A model generated the notes under the pieces. The model was not told the DNA's origin, did no database searches, and worked only from the letters and a program-made list of their open reading frames with translations. From Galdieria partita (lineage: Eukaryota; Rhodophyta; Bangiophyceae; Galdieriales; Galdieriaceae), in NCBI GenBank assembly GCA_025991245.1, contig BQMJ01000006.1, positions 269,034 through 333,033 of the forward strand: 64,000 nucleotides of DNA, given 5' to 3'. Shown here in pieces: positions 43,086 through 56,300 of this stretch. The translations under genes were made by a program, and so were the position numbers. Numbering within the stretch: the first letter of the stretch is position 1; every line of letters starts with the position of its first letter.

Positions 43086-46000
43086 AAAGATTTCAGCAAT
43101 TCAGTTTCAGTTCAACTATATTGGCATTATGAAACGGTATTGAAGAAAAGTGTATGCAATATATCAAAGGGGAAAAGGCAATTTTTGTATTATAAGGGCT
43201 ACACTTGTTTCAAAGTTTATTAAAGGAACAACACAAATACCAATTTTGCAAGGAAGCCATAGAATAATAAGCATATAAAGAAATAGAAACTTGAGAATAC
43301 ATTGAAGAATTTCCATATGTTCCTTACATCATCAGTACCTTGAACCTGTTCTCGTCCTGCAGATATTTGTCGACCGTGTGAAACGAAGTAAAAAAGTTAC
43401 AGCAAACTGCTCAGAGAGAAAAAAATACAATACTTTTGATGAAACTAAATTTAGTAACTAAGCCACATTGAAATACAGAAGAAAAAATATTTTTTTTCTC
43501 ATTGGAGGAAAAGTAGTACAAAGGAGGGACAATCCTTGAAAACAACAATGAAAGCAGTAAAAAACAAAGAAATGAAAATGTCAATAGTGTCAGATTGCTC
43601 TATTGTTGCAACGACTTGTTCACGTACATGCTTGCGCCTTACACTTATGACACCAGAAGGTTACCATTCAAACGAATCACTTAAATTCTCGAAACAACAC
43701 AAAAGAAGCAAAAATTTGTAAACTCCAAAGAAAATCTGAACTAAACGAGGAATGTAACAACTAAGTCTAGTTTCCAATCCAAAAAAAGCTTAAACAAAGT
43801 GTAGCGTACAGGAAAGCAACCTTGGTCAGAAGCACAACGAGCATAAAAAATAAAACAAGACGTAACTATTCTTTGGCAAAAAACAAAAATAAGAAACCAG
43901 ACATAAACACTTAACTCTGCACACTCCTACCTTGATACTACTAGAGTACAATGAATCAAAAACTAGGTATTTCTTGGCTGAAAGCAATAAACATTATTCC
44001 CTTCTTTCTGTTTTATTATGCTTGATTAGGGTATAATTTCTAGTTAAATATGCATATTTACATAAAAGTTCAAATACTATAGGAAGGTATTAACAGGGTC
44101 AATGAAGGTAAATTCATCCATTACCAGAAACCAAAAGGAATTTTTACTAAATACATTCGGCAAAAATAACAGGTAAAGCGAAGTATCACAATGTGAAAAA
44201 AGAATATTTATTTACTGTACCACTCGTTCAATTAAAAACGAAGGTAATAATGCTAACAACAAGAAAAAGGAACCATTGAAGAAAAATGCTCACGATTTCG
44301 AAAAAGTTCACAATTTCGAATTAGTGCGAAGCAACAGAGAAATTCCCTAGCTAGAAAGGGCTTTGAATTAAAAATAGCATCCTAAAATTTTACCTAAATA
44401 CCCGTAGTAACCAAGAGATACAAACATACGCAGCAATAGCCCACAAGACAAGTCATTTGATCGCTGGCAAAAAAGTAGCACAGTTTGAGAATTCATTATT
44501 TTTACGAAACTAAAAGCGAAAGTAAAGGTCTTGATAGAACCAATTCGCTTTCTTTCCCAATGCATTGAGATGACCAAGACCTGGATAAATGTTCAAATAC
44601 GAATGGTCTAGTACAGGGCAATGGGAATTTTACTTATCAGGCTTACTAAGTTATATAACTTTTCTTATCAAAAAACAGATAACCTTGAAAGATATTAATA
44701 GGATGACTAAAAGAACATCCAACCAATATAGAAAATCAAAAAGGTTCTACATTGGATGAATACGGCTTCAATAAAAAGAAAGAAAAAAAGGTCGGTAATA
44801 AAAGATTTAATAATTTGCTGTAAATTTTGTGAAAAATTGATGAGGCTAATAAGGCTAAAATCAACCAAGAAAAATTTTCATTGAAGCAAACCGCTTAAAA
44901 TTTTAAATCCACAAAACACAGCAGGAAAACGGCTAAACAAAAAAGGAAGATCACTAATTAAAGATAAAATGGAAACATTTTCTATAGGGATTCAAGTGTT
45001 CACGCAGTAAAACTCCAATGCATAAACAAAACGAAGCACACAACAAAAGTTATATGGCCATTCAAAAAACTCTTATAAAATTTTGCTACATAAATTAATT
45101 ATACTAGAAGTAAATATAAAACGATTGATACAATTATAGGACTTTCTTCTCTGATGCATTCAAAAAAAAATGAATCGTAAAATATGTGTAGTCAGGCAAA
45201 GAAGAGTCTGCATTTTTCTTTCTTATTCAGGTTTTACTGAGGTTTTACTATGCGGTCTAGTTATGGTTTACTATTAGGTCTTGGTAGGGAATACCTAAAC
45301 TCAAAAAGGCCTCAAAAAAATAGCATCTCAAAATTTTCCCCAGAATTCCAGGTTTTCCCGTAATCAACAACAAATACAAAAATACGCAAAAATAGCTCAA
45401 GACAAGTCATTTGATCGCTGGCAAAAAAAGAAACACAGTTTTGAGAATTAATTACTTTCACCAGACTAAAAGCAAAAGTAAAGGTCTTGGTAGAGAACCA
45501 ATTCACTTTCTTTCTTTAATGCATTGTGATGACAGAAAACCTAATAAATCTTCAAATGCGGATGTTTTGGTACAGGGCAATGGGAACTTTCTTATCAGGG
45601 TTTATTAAGTTTTATTAAGGTTTATTACTATTTTTATCCAAAGTCACATACTACAGAAAAATATTACCTGGATGAATAAAGAAACATTCATCCATAACAA
45701 GAAAGCTCGAGGATCCTTTACACAATATATAGAGCTTTAACTAAGAACGAAGAAAAACGATGTGCAATAAAAGCTTTAATAATTTGCTTTACAAATTGGT
45801 CAATAAAAGGCGACAATGTCAAAGTAACAGTTACAACAAAAAAAAAACTGCATTTAAGTGAATCGCTTAAAATTTTTAATCAACACAAAACAACAGAAAA
45901 ATGCCTAAAAGCAAAAGGACAACCACTGATTAAAAGTAAAATGTAAACATTTTCTTTACATTTCCAGTACTCTCGTAAGAGGACTCAAGTACAAACATAA

Positions 46001-46204
46001 CCAAAAAGAGCCAATAAAAGAAGTCAAAACGTCATCTTCAAAATGCCCATAAAAAATTTGCGACAAAACTCATTACATTCGAAGCAACGGTAAAAAGCTT
46101 GATAGAATAAAGCGGATCCTAGAATGCATACATGAAAAAAAGAAATAATTGAATTTCAAAATATGTGTAGCCTGGCCGAAGGGAGCATGCTTTTTTTTTC
46201 TTAT
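43086..46204 (+). repeat. Truncated unit (lacks the 5' half)
   Basis: Begins at the GATTTCAG...TTGGCATTATGAAA anchor, corresponding to about 34,590 in unit A, and runs to the end of a unit, with five telomere-like stubs (about 44,010, 44,630, 45,240, 45,600 and 46,200). It contains more sub-repeats than unit B, so sub-repeat number varies. Confidence 0.8.
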
Positions 46205-46260
46205 TCAGATTTTACTAAGGGTTTACGGTCTACTTATGGTTTACTATTAGGGTTTATTAA
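46205..46260 (+). repeat. Interstitial telomere-repeat tract 2
   Basis: Degenerate telomere-like run (TTTACTAAGGGTTTACGG ... TTTACTATTAGGGTTTATTA) between a unit end and a 5'-truncated unit that starts with GACGATTCTCATAAGG. Confidence 0.75.
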
Positions 46261-48660
46261 AGACGATTCTCATAAGGTTCAACTATGAAAGTCTTGGTAA
46301 AACGATCGAAACAAAAGTTTCGAAACTATCCAAATCGGGAAGTTTTTCATTATATATGCACTGGAGATATCAACGAATTTAATAAGAAAAGGAAATAAAG
46401 AAATATCATTATCGTTACCAAGTAATACCCATACAAACCTATATGAAAAGAGAAATTTGCGAGAAACATTACTCTAGCATTATTGCATAAAAAATTCAAT
46501 AATTTTTAAAATTAATGGCAACACTAAAAAAAAGATTTCAGCATTTTAGTTTCAGTTCTATCATAATGGCATTATGAAAAGGTATTGAAGAGGCATGTAT
46601 GCAATGTATCAAAGGGGAATAGGCAATCTTTGCATTATAAGGGCTACACTTGTATCCAAAGTTTATTAAAGAAACAATTCAAACACCAATTTTACGAGCA
46701 AACCATAGAATGAGAAATCAGAGAAATAGAAAGAAGAGGACATATTGAAGAATTTTCATATACCACATGTTGTTTACATCATCAATACATTGAACCTGTT
46801 CTCGTGGGGCAGATAGCTGTTGACCGTGTGAAACGAAGTTAACACGTTACAGCAATCGGCTCGTAGAAAAAAAATACAATGCTTTTAATGAAAGGGAGTT
46901 CATTTGCTATATGACAATGAAATACAGAAGAAAAATGTTTTTTTCATTCATACAAAAGTAGTAAAAAGAAGGGACAACCCTTGAATGCAATAACGAAAAC
47001 AACAAAGAATAAAGAGAGGAAAACGTTAATTGTGACAGATTGCTCAACTGTTGCGACGACTTCTTCGCGTACATTGCTCGTTTTTTAGACTAACGTAGCC
47101 AGAAGAGTACCATTTAAACGAAAGACTTGAAATCTTAAAACAATGCAAAAGAAGCAGAAAATTGTGAACTCCAAAAATATCTGAACTGAACGAGGAATGT
47201 AACAATCAACTCTAGTTTCCAATCCAACGAAGCTTAAACAAAATGTAGCTGACAAGAACCCAAACTAGATCAGTAGCACAACGAGCATAAAAAACAAAAC
47301 AAACGTAACTATTCTTTGACAAAAAAACATAAATAAGAAAACAGACGTAAACATTTTGCTCTGCTCACTTCTGCCTTGAGACTACTAGAGCACAATGGAT
47401 TGAAAAACTGGGTATGTCCTCGCTAAAAGGAATAAGAATTTTTCCTTATTTTGGTTTTCTAGGCTTCATTTGGGTATAATTTCTAGTTAAATAAGCATAT
47501 TTAACTAAACTTTCAAATACAATTGGAAGATAAACAGGGTGCTTCAAGGTAAATTCAGCCAATATCAGAAACCAAAAAAATCTTACACCAAATAGATTTG
47601 GCACAAATATCAGACAAAGCAAAAAAAATAATGTGAAAAACATATAAATTTACTGTTCCACTAGGTCAATCAAGTACGTCGGTAATAATGCTGATGACAA
47701 CAAATAGGAGCGACTTGACAAAAATGTTCACAATTTCTAAATGCCTCACAAATTCGAATTATTGCAAAGCAGCAGAGAAATGCTTCAACTCAAAAGAGCT
47801 TTGAATTAAAAATACCATCTTAAAATTTGCCTTAAATTTCCAGGTCTTCCCTTAATGAACAACAAATACAAACAAACAACAAACTGGCTCACAAGGCACG
47901 TCATTTTATCACTGGAAAAAGAAGCAGCACAATTTCAGGATGAATTAGCTTTACGAAATTGCTAGCAAAAGTAAAGATCTTTATAGAACCAATTCACTCT
48001 TTTCTCCAATGCATCGAGATGACCAAAAGCGTAATGAATCTCCAAATGCGGATGGTCTGGCACAGGGCAATGGGCAGTTTTCCTAGGGCTTACTAGGTCT
48101 TATCAAGGTTTGATGCTTATATCAAAGTCACAAACTATAGAAAAATATTAGCAGGATGACCAATAGAACATTCGTCCTTTTTAAGAAAACTCAGGGATCC
48201 TTCACAAAATATATACAGCTTCAAAAAAAATTGAGAGAAGAAGATTTACTAATTGGCCATACAACTTGGTGAATGACTGATGACGATAATTAAGCAACGA
48301 TCAACCCAAAAAAGTTTATACGCAAAGGAGCCGCTTAAAATTTTAAATCAACATAAAAAAACAGAAAAATACCTAACAAAAAAGAACAATCATTGATTAA
48401 AGCAAAATGTAAATATTCTCTTTTCGTTTTCAAGTATTCTCGCAAAGAGACTAAAAAAATAAGCAAAAAGAAGCTCACAAAAAAGTCACCAGTGCGCCAT
48501 CAAATCACTTAGAAAAAATTGTGACAAAATTGACTATGCTAGAAACAAGCGTAAGAAGCTTGATAAAATTAAGCGACTTTCTTCTCAAATGCATTCAAGG
48601 AAAAAATACGCAACAATAAATTGGAAAATACGTGTATGCTGGATAAAGGGAATAGGAATA
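46261..48660 (+). repeat. Truncated unit with two telomere-like stubs
   Basis: Starts at the anchor equivalent to about 34,305 in unit A and follows it to the unit end. The third stub expected near 48,650 is missing: the sequence leaves the repeat at GGGAATAGGAATAG and enters unrelated DNA. Confidence 0.75.
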
Positions 48661-50689
48661 GAAAGCTCACATCATTTTCCAGTTTAAAAGCAAGATTCAA
48701 AGCATTTTTAGAAATTCGTAGACCATGTCTGGTAAAGTAAAAGAGTGACTATTGTAATTCTACAAGGGTAAATACTCTATCAGCTCCTTTACATACAACA
48801 CTTTAACAATCTGTGTACAATTAACTTGAAACGACGCAAATCGTTTCGCTTTTGTTGTTAAAAGAAAGAAATTGGGTTGACACTGATGCCCTGTTTTCAA
48901 AAGTTGCACTGTAAGCTGCACCCTATCCCTAGTTAGGATCTTCCAACGTCATTTTTCCCTTTTTGAAAAGTCGTTCAGCAAAAGGTACTTCAATTATTCC
49001 ATTCTTACCGTAGTTTCAACTCTTGTATACAGAAAAATGGAGCAAAGATTACACACACTTGGGGTCCTATGAGTTGGTGATGAAACATTATGGTTTCATA
49101 GTCAGCAACTACAACGGTCAATTGAACTGCCAGTGGGTTTCAACTTATTATTCGTTGCAATTCAGCAATCTTTTGTTTATTCCCCTTTGGTAATCCTTTC
49201 ACTTCAAGATCATAAGTCTCCAGCAGGCTCACAAGGAAGCTGTTGAGAACACAAACGAGTTGCCCAATTACCTTTGGACGGAGTGAGTGATGATGGCAGC
49301 TTTCAACCTTCCGTTGACCTACTTGAAGAAATCATCAAAGTGGCACTATATGAGCTAGGTGACTGGGAATTGGATAAAGCTTTATGAATGTTTGAGTTCT
49401 TGACCAGTTTATATGTTTCCAAAGTGGGCACAACAGATTTTTTTCCAAGTTTGGGTCTTGGCGTTGCGTTTTAGAATATATGTGGAGACCAGCCAACTTT
49501 GAGAGTTCTTATGAGAGTGGGGTTTTAACAGAACTGTTGTAGATGCATCTGGGTTGTTTATCAAAGAGAGTCTGAGGGAACTAGAGAGTCAGTCCCGGTA
49601 CTAGCTTCATAGCGTGTTCAAGTACCCTAGGTATTGTTGAAAAGTTTCTGATTGAGTTGCTGCTTCCTTCCCTTTTTGCTTTTCTATGTTGGTTTACTAG
49701 TGCAGGCAATTCTTTGTCTTGGGAAGCCGCCCTTTTGAAATCTTGGTTATGTTTCTCCAACTTTGGAGTGCTTTAGTGTTTGCAGAATTTTCCGTGGTAG
49801 ATTGTCGACTTTTTTGAAACACAAACTTTTTGAAAGTTTGCTCTGTTTTAAATGCATAGGAGGAAATGTGTCAAAGGTCTGAGCTGGTGACTGTTGTTGT
49901 CAAGGGACAAACAAGGCAAGGTTCTTGCAACGATACTTACTATGTGAGTCGTGACGCTCTGCCATTATGGACAGTTTTCATATATAGCTTTTATACAAAA
50001 TAGAAAGAGTCAACAACTGATTCTTTATTTTCGCAATACAACTATACAAAAATAGAATATGCGACACTTGGTCTATGTATTCAAGCAAATTGAGAAAATT
50101 GACTGGATTCTTTATCAACATATTTGTAGGTAACATACAAATTATATACATGTGTCACTTCCAGTATGTACTTAAACGTTTTGTTGATAATTGAAATACT
50201 CGACCAGAGTGTATAAACTCAAATCTGCAAAAGTCTAAAAAGTCCTTGATACTGGTAACACATAATTCACAGTCCTCCAAGTTGCAAACAGTTCAGCTAG
50301 ACAATGATCAGCACAAGTGTTCACTCTACTTGCCGAAATTTCTGTATGACAACTTGGCGACTACACACCCAATCGTTCCAAGTTATGGGAAACAAGCCCT
50401 TCTTCTTGAAAGTGGCAGATTATACTTTCTTGAAATGATTCCTATCAAATAGAGCTCAATGTTCTCCAAATCAACTTGAAGCCAGTAAATCTCCAAGGTA
50501 AATAACAAAGGTGAGTTTATCTCACAATACAATGGCGGGCTTTACTCTCAGGGGTATGTCAACGATCATTCTAACACAACGGTTCTCTTCAAATAATGCG
50601 ACGTTAGAGAATCAATAGTATTCTAGGTAAACCTTTGAGTGGAAGGTTCCCTTGGAAAGTTTTCACTAGGTACATATGAAACTATATGG
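48661..50689. other. Non-unit spacer inside the subtelomere
   Basis: Base composition is more balanced than in the flanking repeats. It includes the inverted dispersed repeat at 49,265-49,690. The 68-codon frame at 50,246-50,452 begins with an ATG but has no recognisable motif. The spacer looks like a displaced piece of DNA from the gene-poor proximal region. Confidence 0.5.
49265..49690 (-). repeat. Dispersed repeat, copy 2 (inverted partner of 16.87-17.29 kb)
   Basis: The reverse complement aligns with the proximal copy from its GGTTGAAAGCTGCCA block to its AAGCTAGTA...GACTGACTCTC block. The two copies lie about 32 kb apart in opposite orientation, one inside and one outside the repeat array. 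Confidence 0.6.
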
Positions 50690-53342
50690 CGTGTGCACTT
50701 TTGACGGTACTCGAAGAGCTCTTCTTTGCCCAATCTCTCTTTGTGATTGTTTTGCTCAACTGTGGCTGTAGTTGCTTTGTTACCACCTGCTTTGAAGTCG
50801 ATAAAATTGTTCCTTTTTATGAAAATATAAGTAGTTGAATTTAGAGAAGAACTTTTTAGTACGACCAAACTTTGAGGTTTTATGATTTCGCACTTCTAGA
50901 AATTCCAGCCAAGGCGCGGTTTGGTTTGTTCGTTTCCTGTCAACAACTTGGCTTGAACCTCAAAGTCGCTTCCAAATTCATGTCGAATGCAACGTAGGTT
51001 CTGTTCGAGAATTTGCTGATCATTTGTTGTTGGTCTGTTTGAAGACAGTGACCACTGCGGAGTAGTGGGGAACCAGTGGGCACAAAGGCTCCAAATAGTC
51101 TTTGAGGTTGAACCCTTGCGGCGATACAGTCTTGTCATTTAACCTGGTTTTTGAAGTTGAATTGAACTGTTGTCCTGTGAACAACAGAGGAGGACTCTCT
51201 CTTGTGGAATAATTACCAAGATCGTTTGTAACAATCGGAGTATATTCTGAGTTGAGTCTCTTTGATTCTTCACAAAAACGATTCTTGTCATTGTCATTTT
51301 TTGTCTATTGAGAATGTATTATCCAAATGGAGAGGGGAGATTGGCTCGTAGCAACTGAACTTCGCAGTTCAACTATGAGTTGCTGTTTCGAAAACGGACG
51401 TGAACAGAGTTTGTACACCCACTTTGAAGCATCTTTACGTCGTTGTCTGCTAATCTTACTTGACGAGGTCACTTGAAGGATGCAAATTCGAAACAAAACT
51501 TGGAAGAAAAAGAGCGTCTGATGGAAAAATTTTCACAAAAGAGAGGCTTCGCAACTCGTCGGCATAGTGTATGTTTGGAATAGCTACCGTAGTCTTTTGT
51601 GCTCAAGTCTATAAATACTCAGCAGTTGACAGTTTGTGAGACACAGTTTTGGAAAGGATATTGTTTGAATAGTATTACTGTCGGCACTTAAATAGCCCCG
51701 TCTTTCTATTGGGAAATCACAACCAGCTATGCAACGTACAATTCTATAAAAAGGCTGACAAGCACAAAGTATACAAACTGACAACTGTCCACGAATTTAT
51801 AAATACATTGCTCATTTTAGGCAGCGATTCTTTCTGCATATTAAATTATTTTACTGAGCAACATTCCTAGATATGTGCAAGATATTCCAGGATCTTCCTA
51901 CGTTACAAAGCAAAATTGAGCAAGACATTAATATTTTATTCTTGATGCCCTGTTTACTTGAACGATCGATCTTCATACTGTCGGGTACGGTTGCCAAAAT
52001 TTTATTTTCGTAGAAATCTAGCGTCCGTGAATGAATACAGGCTGAATTTCGTGACTTGTTAATTATACAAGAAGAACTCTAGCCAACATTTAGATTGTCA
52101 TAATGATAAAAATGTCTGAAAGGCAAGGAATTTTTTCTATTCAATTGATAATAAAAAATGTACACGACCGTAATTTCATTTATAGACAAATTACCTTGTC
52201 ATTTATAGACAAACGAGAAAGACTTTTAGCCAAGAAAGAAGGACAAACACCAACTGCAATACACAGTACCAAAAAGGGCCATAATAGAAGGAAAATACAA
52301 TTGATAACATCTATGAAATCGAATCTTGGCAATTTGCATATGCTCTAACCCAATCCAGGATAGGCGAGAAACTCAAAGTTTAGCCACTTTGACTCACAAA
52401 GGTGTAAACAGAGAGACTCCAAAGGATCAACGCAAATTCTTAAAAAAAGGCAAAGGCTAGAATTGACCATTCAAGTTTTACTAAACAAACAATCAGAATT
52501 ATTCATAATTGGACAGAGCAGGGTCCAGTGTAGTAAAGCTATTACCCAACGCTCAAAAAAGAAAGTTCTCGTATCGCTTCATAAGAAAAACTTTATTATG
52601 AAGAACAACTATACAAAAATGCTTCTAAGACCACAGTTTAAAAGAAAAGATTCAAACAACCCAATATCAATCAAAACAATAAATAGAGATGCAATACAAT
52701 TGACATGAGAAGCTTTATTTATCACAGAAACTTATTGAAGACAACATGTACTTGTGAGAGTTCCACATAGAATATTCAATTTAAAAGAGAAAAAGAAAAC
52801 CAAAAATTTCTGGCAAAAACAATATTAGCTCAAAACGAACTACTCAGCCAAAACAAGCACCAGAAGGAAATGAAATATTCTAAAATGTGGATTTCTTAGG
52901 ACAAACACAATCAAATTTCTAAATTACAGGAAGTCTAAGAGAAGAAAAAGTTTGCGAATTTTATATAACCCAGTGGCGAATGAAAACAATTAGGAAAACA
53001 TATAAAAGCGGACCATACAAAAAGTTCGGATTAAAATACATTAAAACTATAAAGTTGTCTATAATGCACAATGCTGAAATCATTTCCAATTACACTGTGA
53101 TGTGAAAGAGGAAAAAGATTAACATCAAAAACACCTAAAATAGTACCTGGAAAATATTACATATTCAAAAACCATACACACTCAACGAGAAGAAATGCAA
53201 TTTTACAAAGAAACCTCTCTTCTTTACAAGAGACTAAATTAGAAAGTGATATCGGTGAAAACAATATTAGCAAATAATATATAGAACCTTAGTAGATTGT
53301 GTTGCAAATGAAAAACTTGTTGCATTGTAGATTTTACTAGGC
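50690..53342 (+). repeat. Segmental duplication, copy 2
   Basis: Collinear with 27,950-30,566. Carries a 50-60-bp insertion at about 52,858-52,910 (around AGAAGGAAATGAAATATTCT) that is absent from copy 1. The core at 51,350-52,070 is almost unchanged. Confidence 0.85.
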
Positions 53343-56300
53343 TGAATTAGAATCCAAGCTGGGTCATTGGGAAATCCAGTAAGAAGTTATTTGAGTTTAC
53401 ATGAGGGTTCATTGATTCATTTCCCCGCATTTTCCTCTATTGCCTTTTGGCTGTCATGGACTGTGTTTTGTTCTACGTAGCCAATTCTCGACAAAATTCA
53501 AAAATTTTGAAAAATTTTTTTAAAGCAGATATTTGTGGGAAAAAAAATGTAGAAATTGTTTTGTATATACTAATTTGTGTTTTCTTGTTTCATATGAACC
53601 TTTTCACGATTAGCCAAGAGTAAGTTCCAACTGTCTAAAAAATGGCTAGAGTGCTATTTATTTGTAAATATAGAAATAACTAGTGGTGGGTCGAAATCAA
53701 CAGAAATGAAGGAGTAAACGAATCGAACTTACCAAGCTTTTCTTTGATAGTCCATTGTCCTCTGGAAAAGCTGAGGATATACCAACGATTGATTCAAAAT
53801 CTCTATGGTGCATTTTTGCATACATGACATAGTTGGAAATTCTTGAGCCAGTTTGCAAGTACACTAGAATATTTACAAGTAAAGCTTCTCCTGCAGTGTC
53901 TCAAATACCACAGCATTTCAAGTTGAGCCGTTAACAAAGACTGCTTGTCTCAATCTTGCTCTTGCTCCCTATTAAAACGTAGAAATGAATATGTACCTCA
54001 GTAGAAGGCATTCATTTAAATTCAATTCGCCGAGTACCGATTTAAACGCTAGATAAGTATGAAAAGCAAAACGCATTGAAATTTCTTATGGTAATAATGG
54101 AAGAACTAGAATTTCGATTGGAGTACTTCCCAAACAAAGAGTTTCAAATAGAAAATTCTAGAGGAAAGAGCTAGGAAGAAACCAAAATATTATGCAATGC
54201 ATACTAAAAGACTAAAAAAGTATTTAAAGATAAGAAAACAAAGAAGAACGAATTGATTGTAGAGAAAAAGAGTGAAAGTACAGTATGACCAATAAGGAAA
54301 AATGCCACACAGTGATATAATCTTCTAATAGTTATCGCGCAAAGTATAGACCAGGTAGATATAAAGCAACAAGAAACAGGAAGAACAGCCGACATTATGG
54401 AATATTTACGTTGTCATTGTTAACTGCTTCTTTCAATTGAAAGCCTCCTTTATGGCATATGTATAGTATTGTTTTTCTTTTGGTTCAATATGTATACCAT
54501 CGCCAAAGTAGCATTATAGTATACAAAGATACTCACAGAATGAAATAAGGAGCATACAATGATCATAAGAAAGTAAAAAACTGCTTTACCAAACGACTAA
54601 ATGATAAATAAGGCACCACAAATAAACACAAGGCGATAAAAGGTTGTACTCTTCAAACTACTGTCAATGAATTGAGAATGACTGTGATACGGGAGATGCA
54701 AGAAACGGAGCCAATTTAGTTTAGCAACATTTCAAACACATAGTGAATTATGTTAGCTCCAAACAAATGAAAACGTTTCCCGAAAACAAGTACTAGAGAA
54801 AATTCATGATCAGTCAAAAGAGATACAAGTGCACTAGTATGTGAGAGGATGAAGATTTCTTAGGAGAAGATGAATTGACACGAATGGATCAACAAACAAA
54901 ACAAAACTTAAACACTACCCAATATGAAAGCAACAAGGTAAGTCAAAATATTTGAATTATTAAATAATTCTTTGCTTTATAACTTTGGTTTCACGAGAAC
55001 ATAATTCAATGGAGGAAAGCACATGACATATGTCAGAGAACACTAGACAATTCTATTTTTATTAGAGCGTTGTAACGTTTCTTTCTTTCGTACACATATA
55101 GACTAATAAATGAACGATACAGATACCGATTTTGAAAATAACCCATAGAGAAAAGAAAGACAGTAAGAGAAATAGAATCTCTAGAAAGTTGAAGGATTCT
55201 CATATACTACTTGTCTTTATTGAATAAGTATATCTCTAATTGTTTTCTTCAACGGACATTGATCGATGATGCAAAAGATAGTAAGAAGAAGTGTCCAAAA
55301 TGCATGTTCAACGAAAAACCTACTATATCCCTCGTCGAAAACAATTCAGTACTTTTGTAAATTTAAATACTCAAAAGAAATTTTGTATATTTAATTAGAA
55401 AAACAAAAACAACAGGATGATTTCAAAGAACAGCCATGAAATTACAACATACTCATGGAGGAAAAGTGCTTTTGAGAGATATGTTTCAATACAAGCTGTC
55501 ATTCAAAGCATAGTCAAACTGACATAAAGCATATAATATCCAAGTTACTACAAGCCTACATTGAATTTTTGTGGCTAGATTGTTAGCGGTTTAATTCATT
55601 TGAGGCTTTTTTATGACAAAAGCATGGCTTAGTTTGTATTCCTTACATATATCAACAGTACAATTCGTGTATATTATAATGTCGATCAACATAAAATAGA
55701 ACAAAATGAATTCAGTTACCACAAGAAAGCAAAAAAGGTATTTACAAAAAAAGGTGTCTGATAAAAGATGCCGCATAGTAACAACCGACAGTTGCAAGAT
55801 TCTACTTTTCGAAAGACTGTCTCCTTTCAATATCAAAAACGACTATAATGAAACAAGCCATGTGATACGTTAGCTGTAAAAAGTTACCAGATTGAGATTT
55901 CGCCATATATCAAATTCATAACCAAATTGCTCAGCTCCCCCAAAAATTAAAAACTTCAATAAAAGTGAAACAAATGGAACAATTGGATATCGCTTACATG
56001 CAATACAAATACAACTGTGGGGGTGATTCCCAAAAGATTTCAAAGGAAGAATTACTTTGTCACTCGAGATAAATTAGCAAAATCACAAAAATCATCAAGA
56101 ATGTTGACACAATTTCACGTATATGTAGCCCAATCCAAACCACTTAATTTTATACTCTATTGGATTCTTTTACGACGATCTAGCAAATTGCAAAAAACAT
56201 ATGCATTTTAGAAAAAGAAATAAAAAGTCGTGTGTTTTCAAATAAAAAATTAAACTGTCTTTTTGTAAAATGATCTACGGTTCATTAGAAGAGCGATAAA

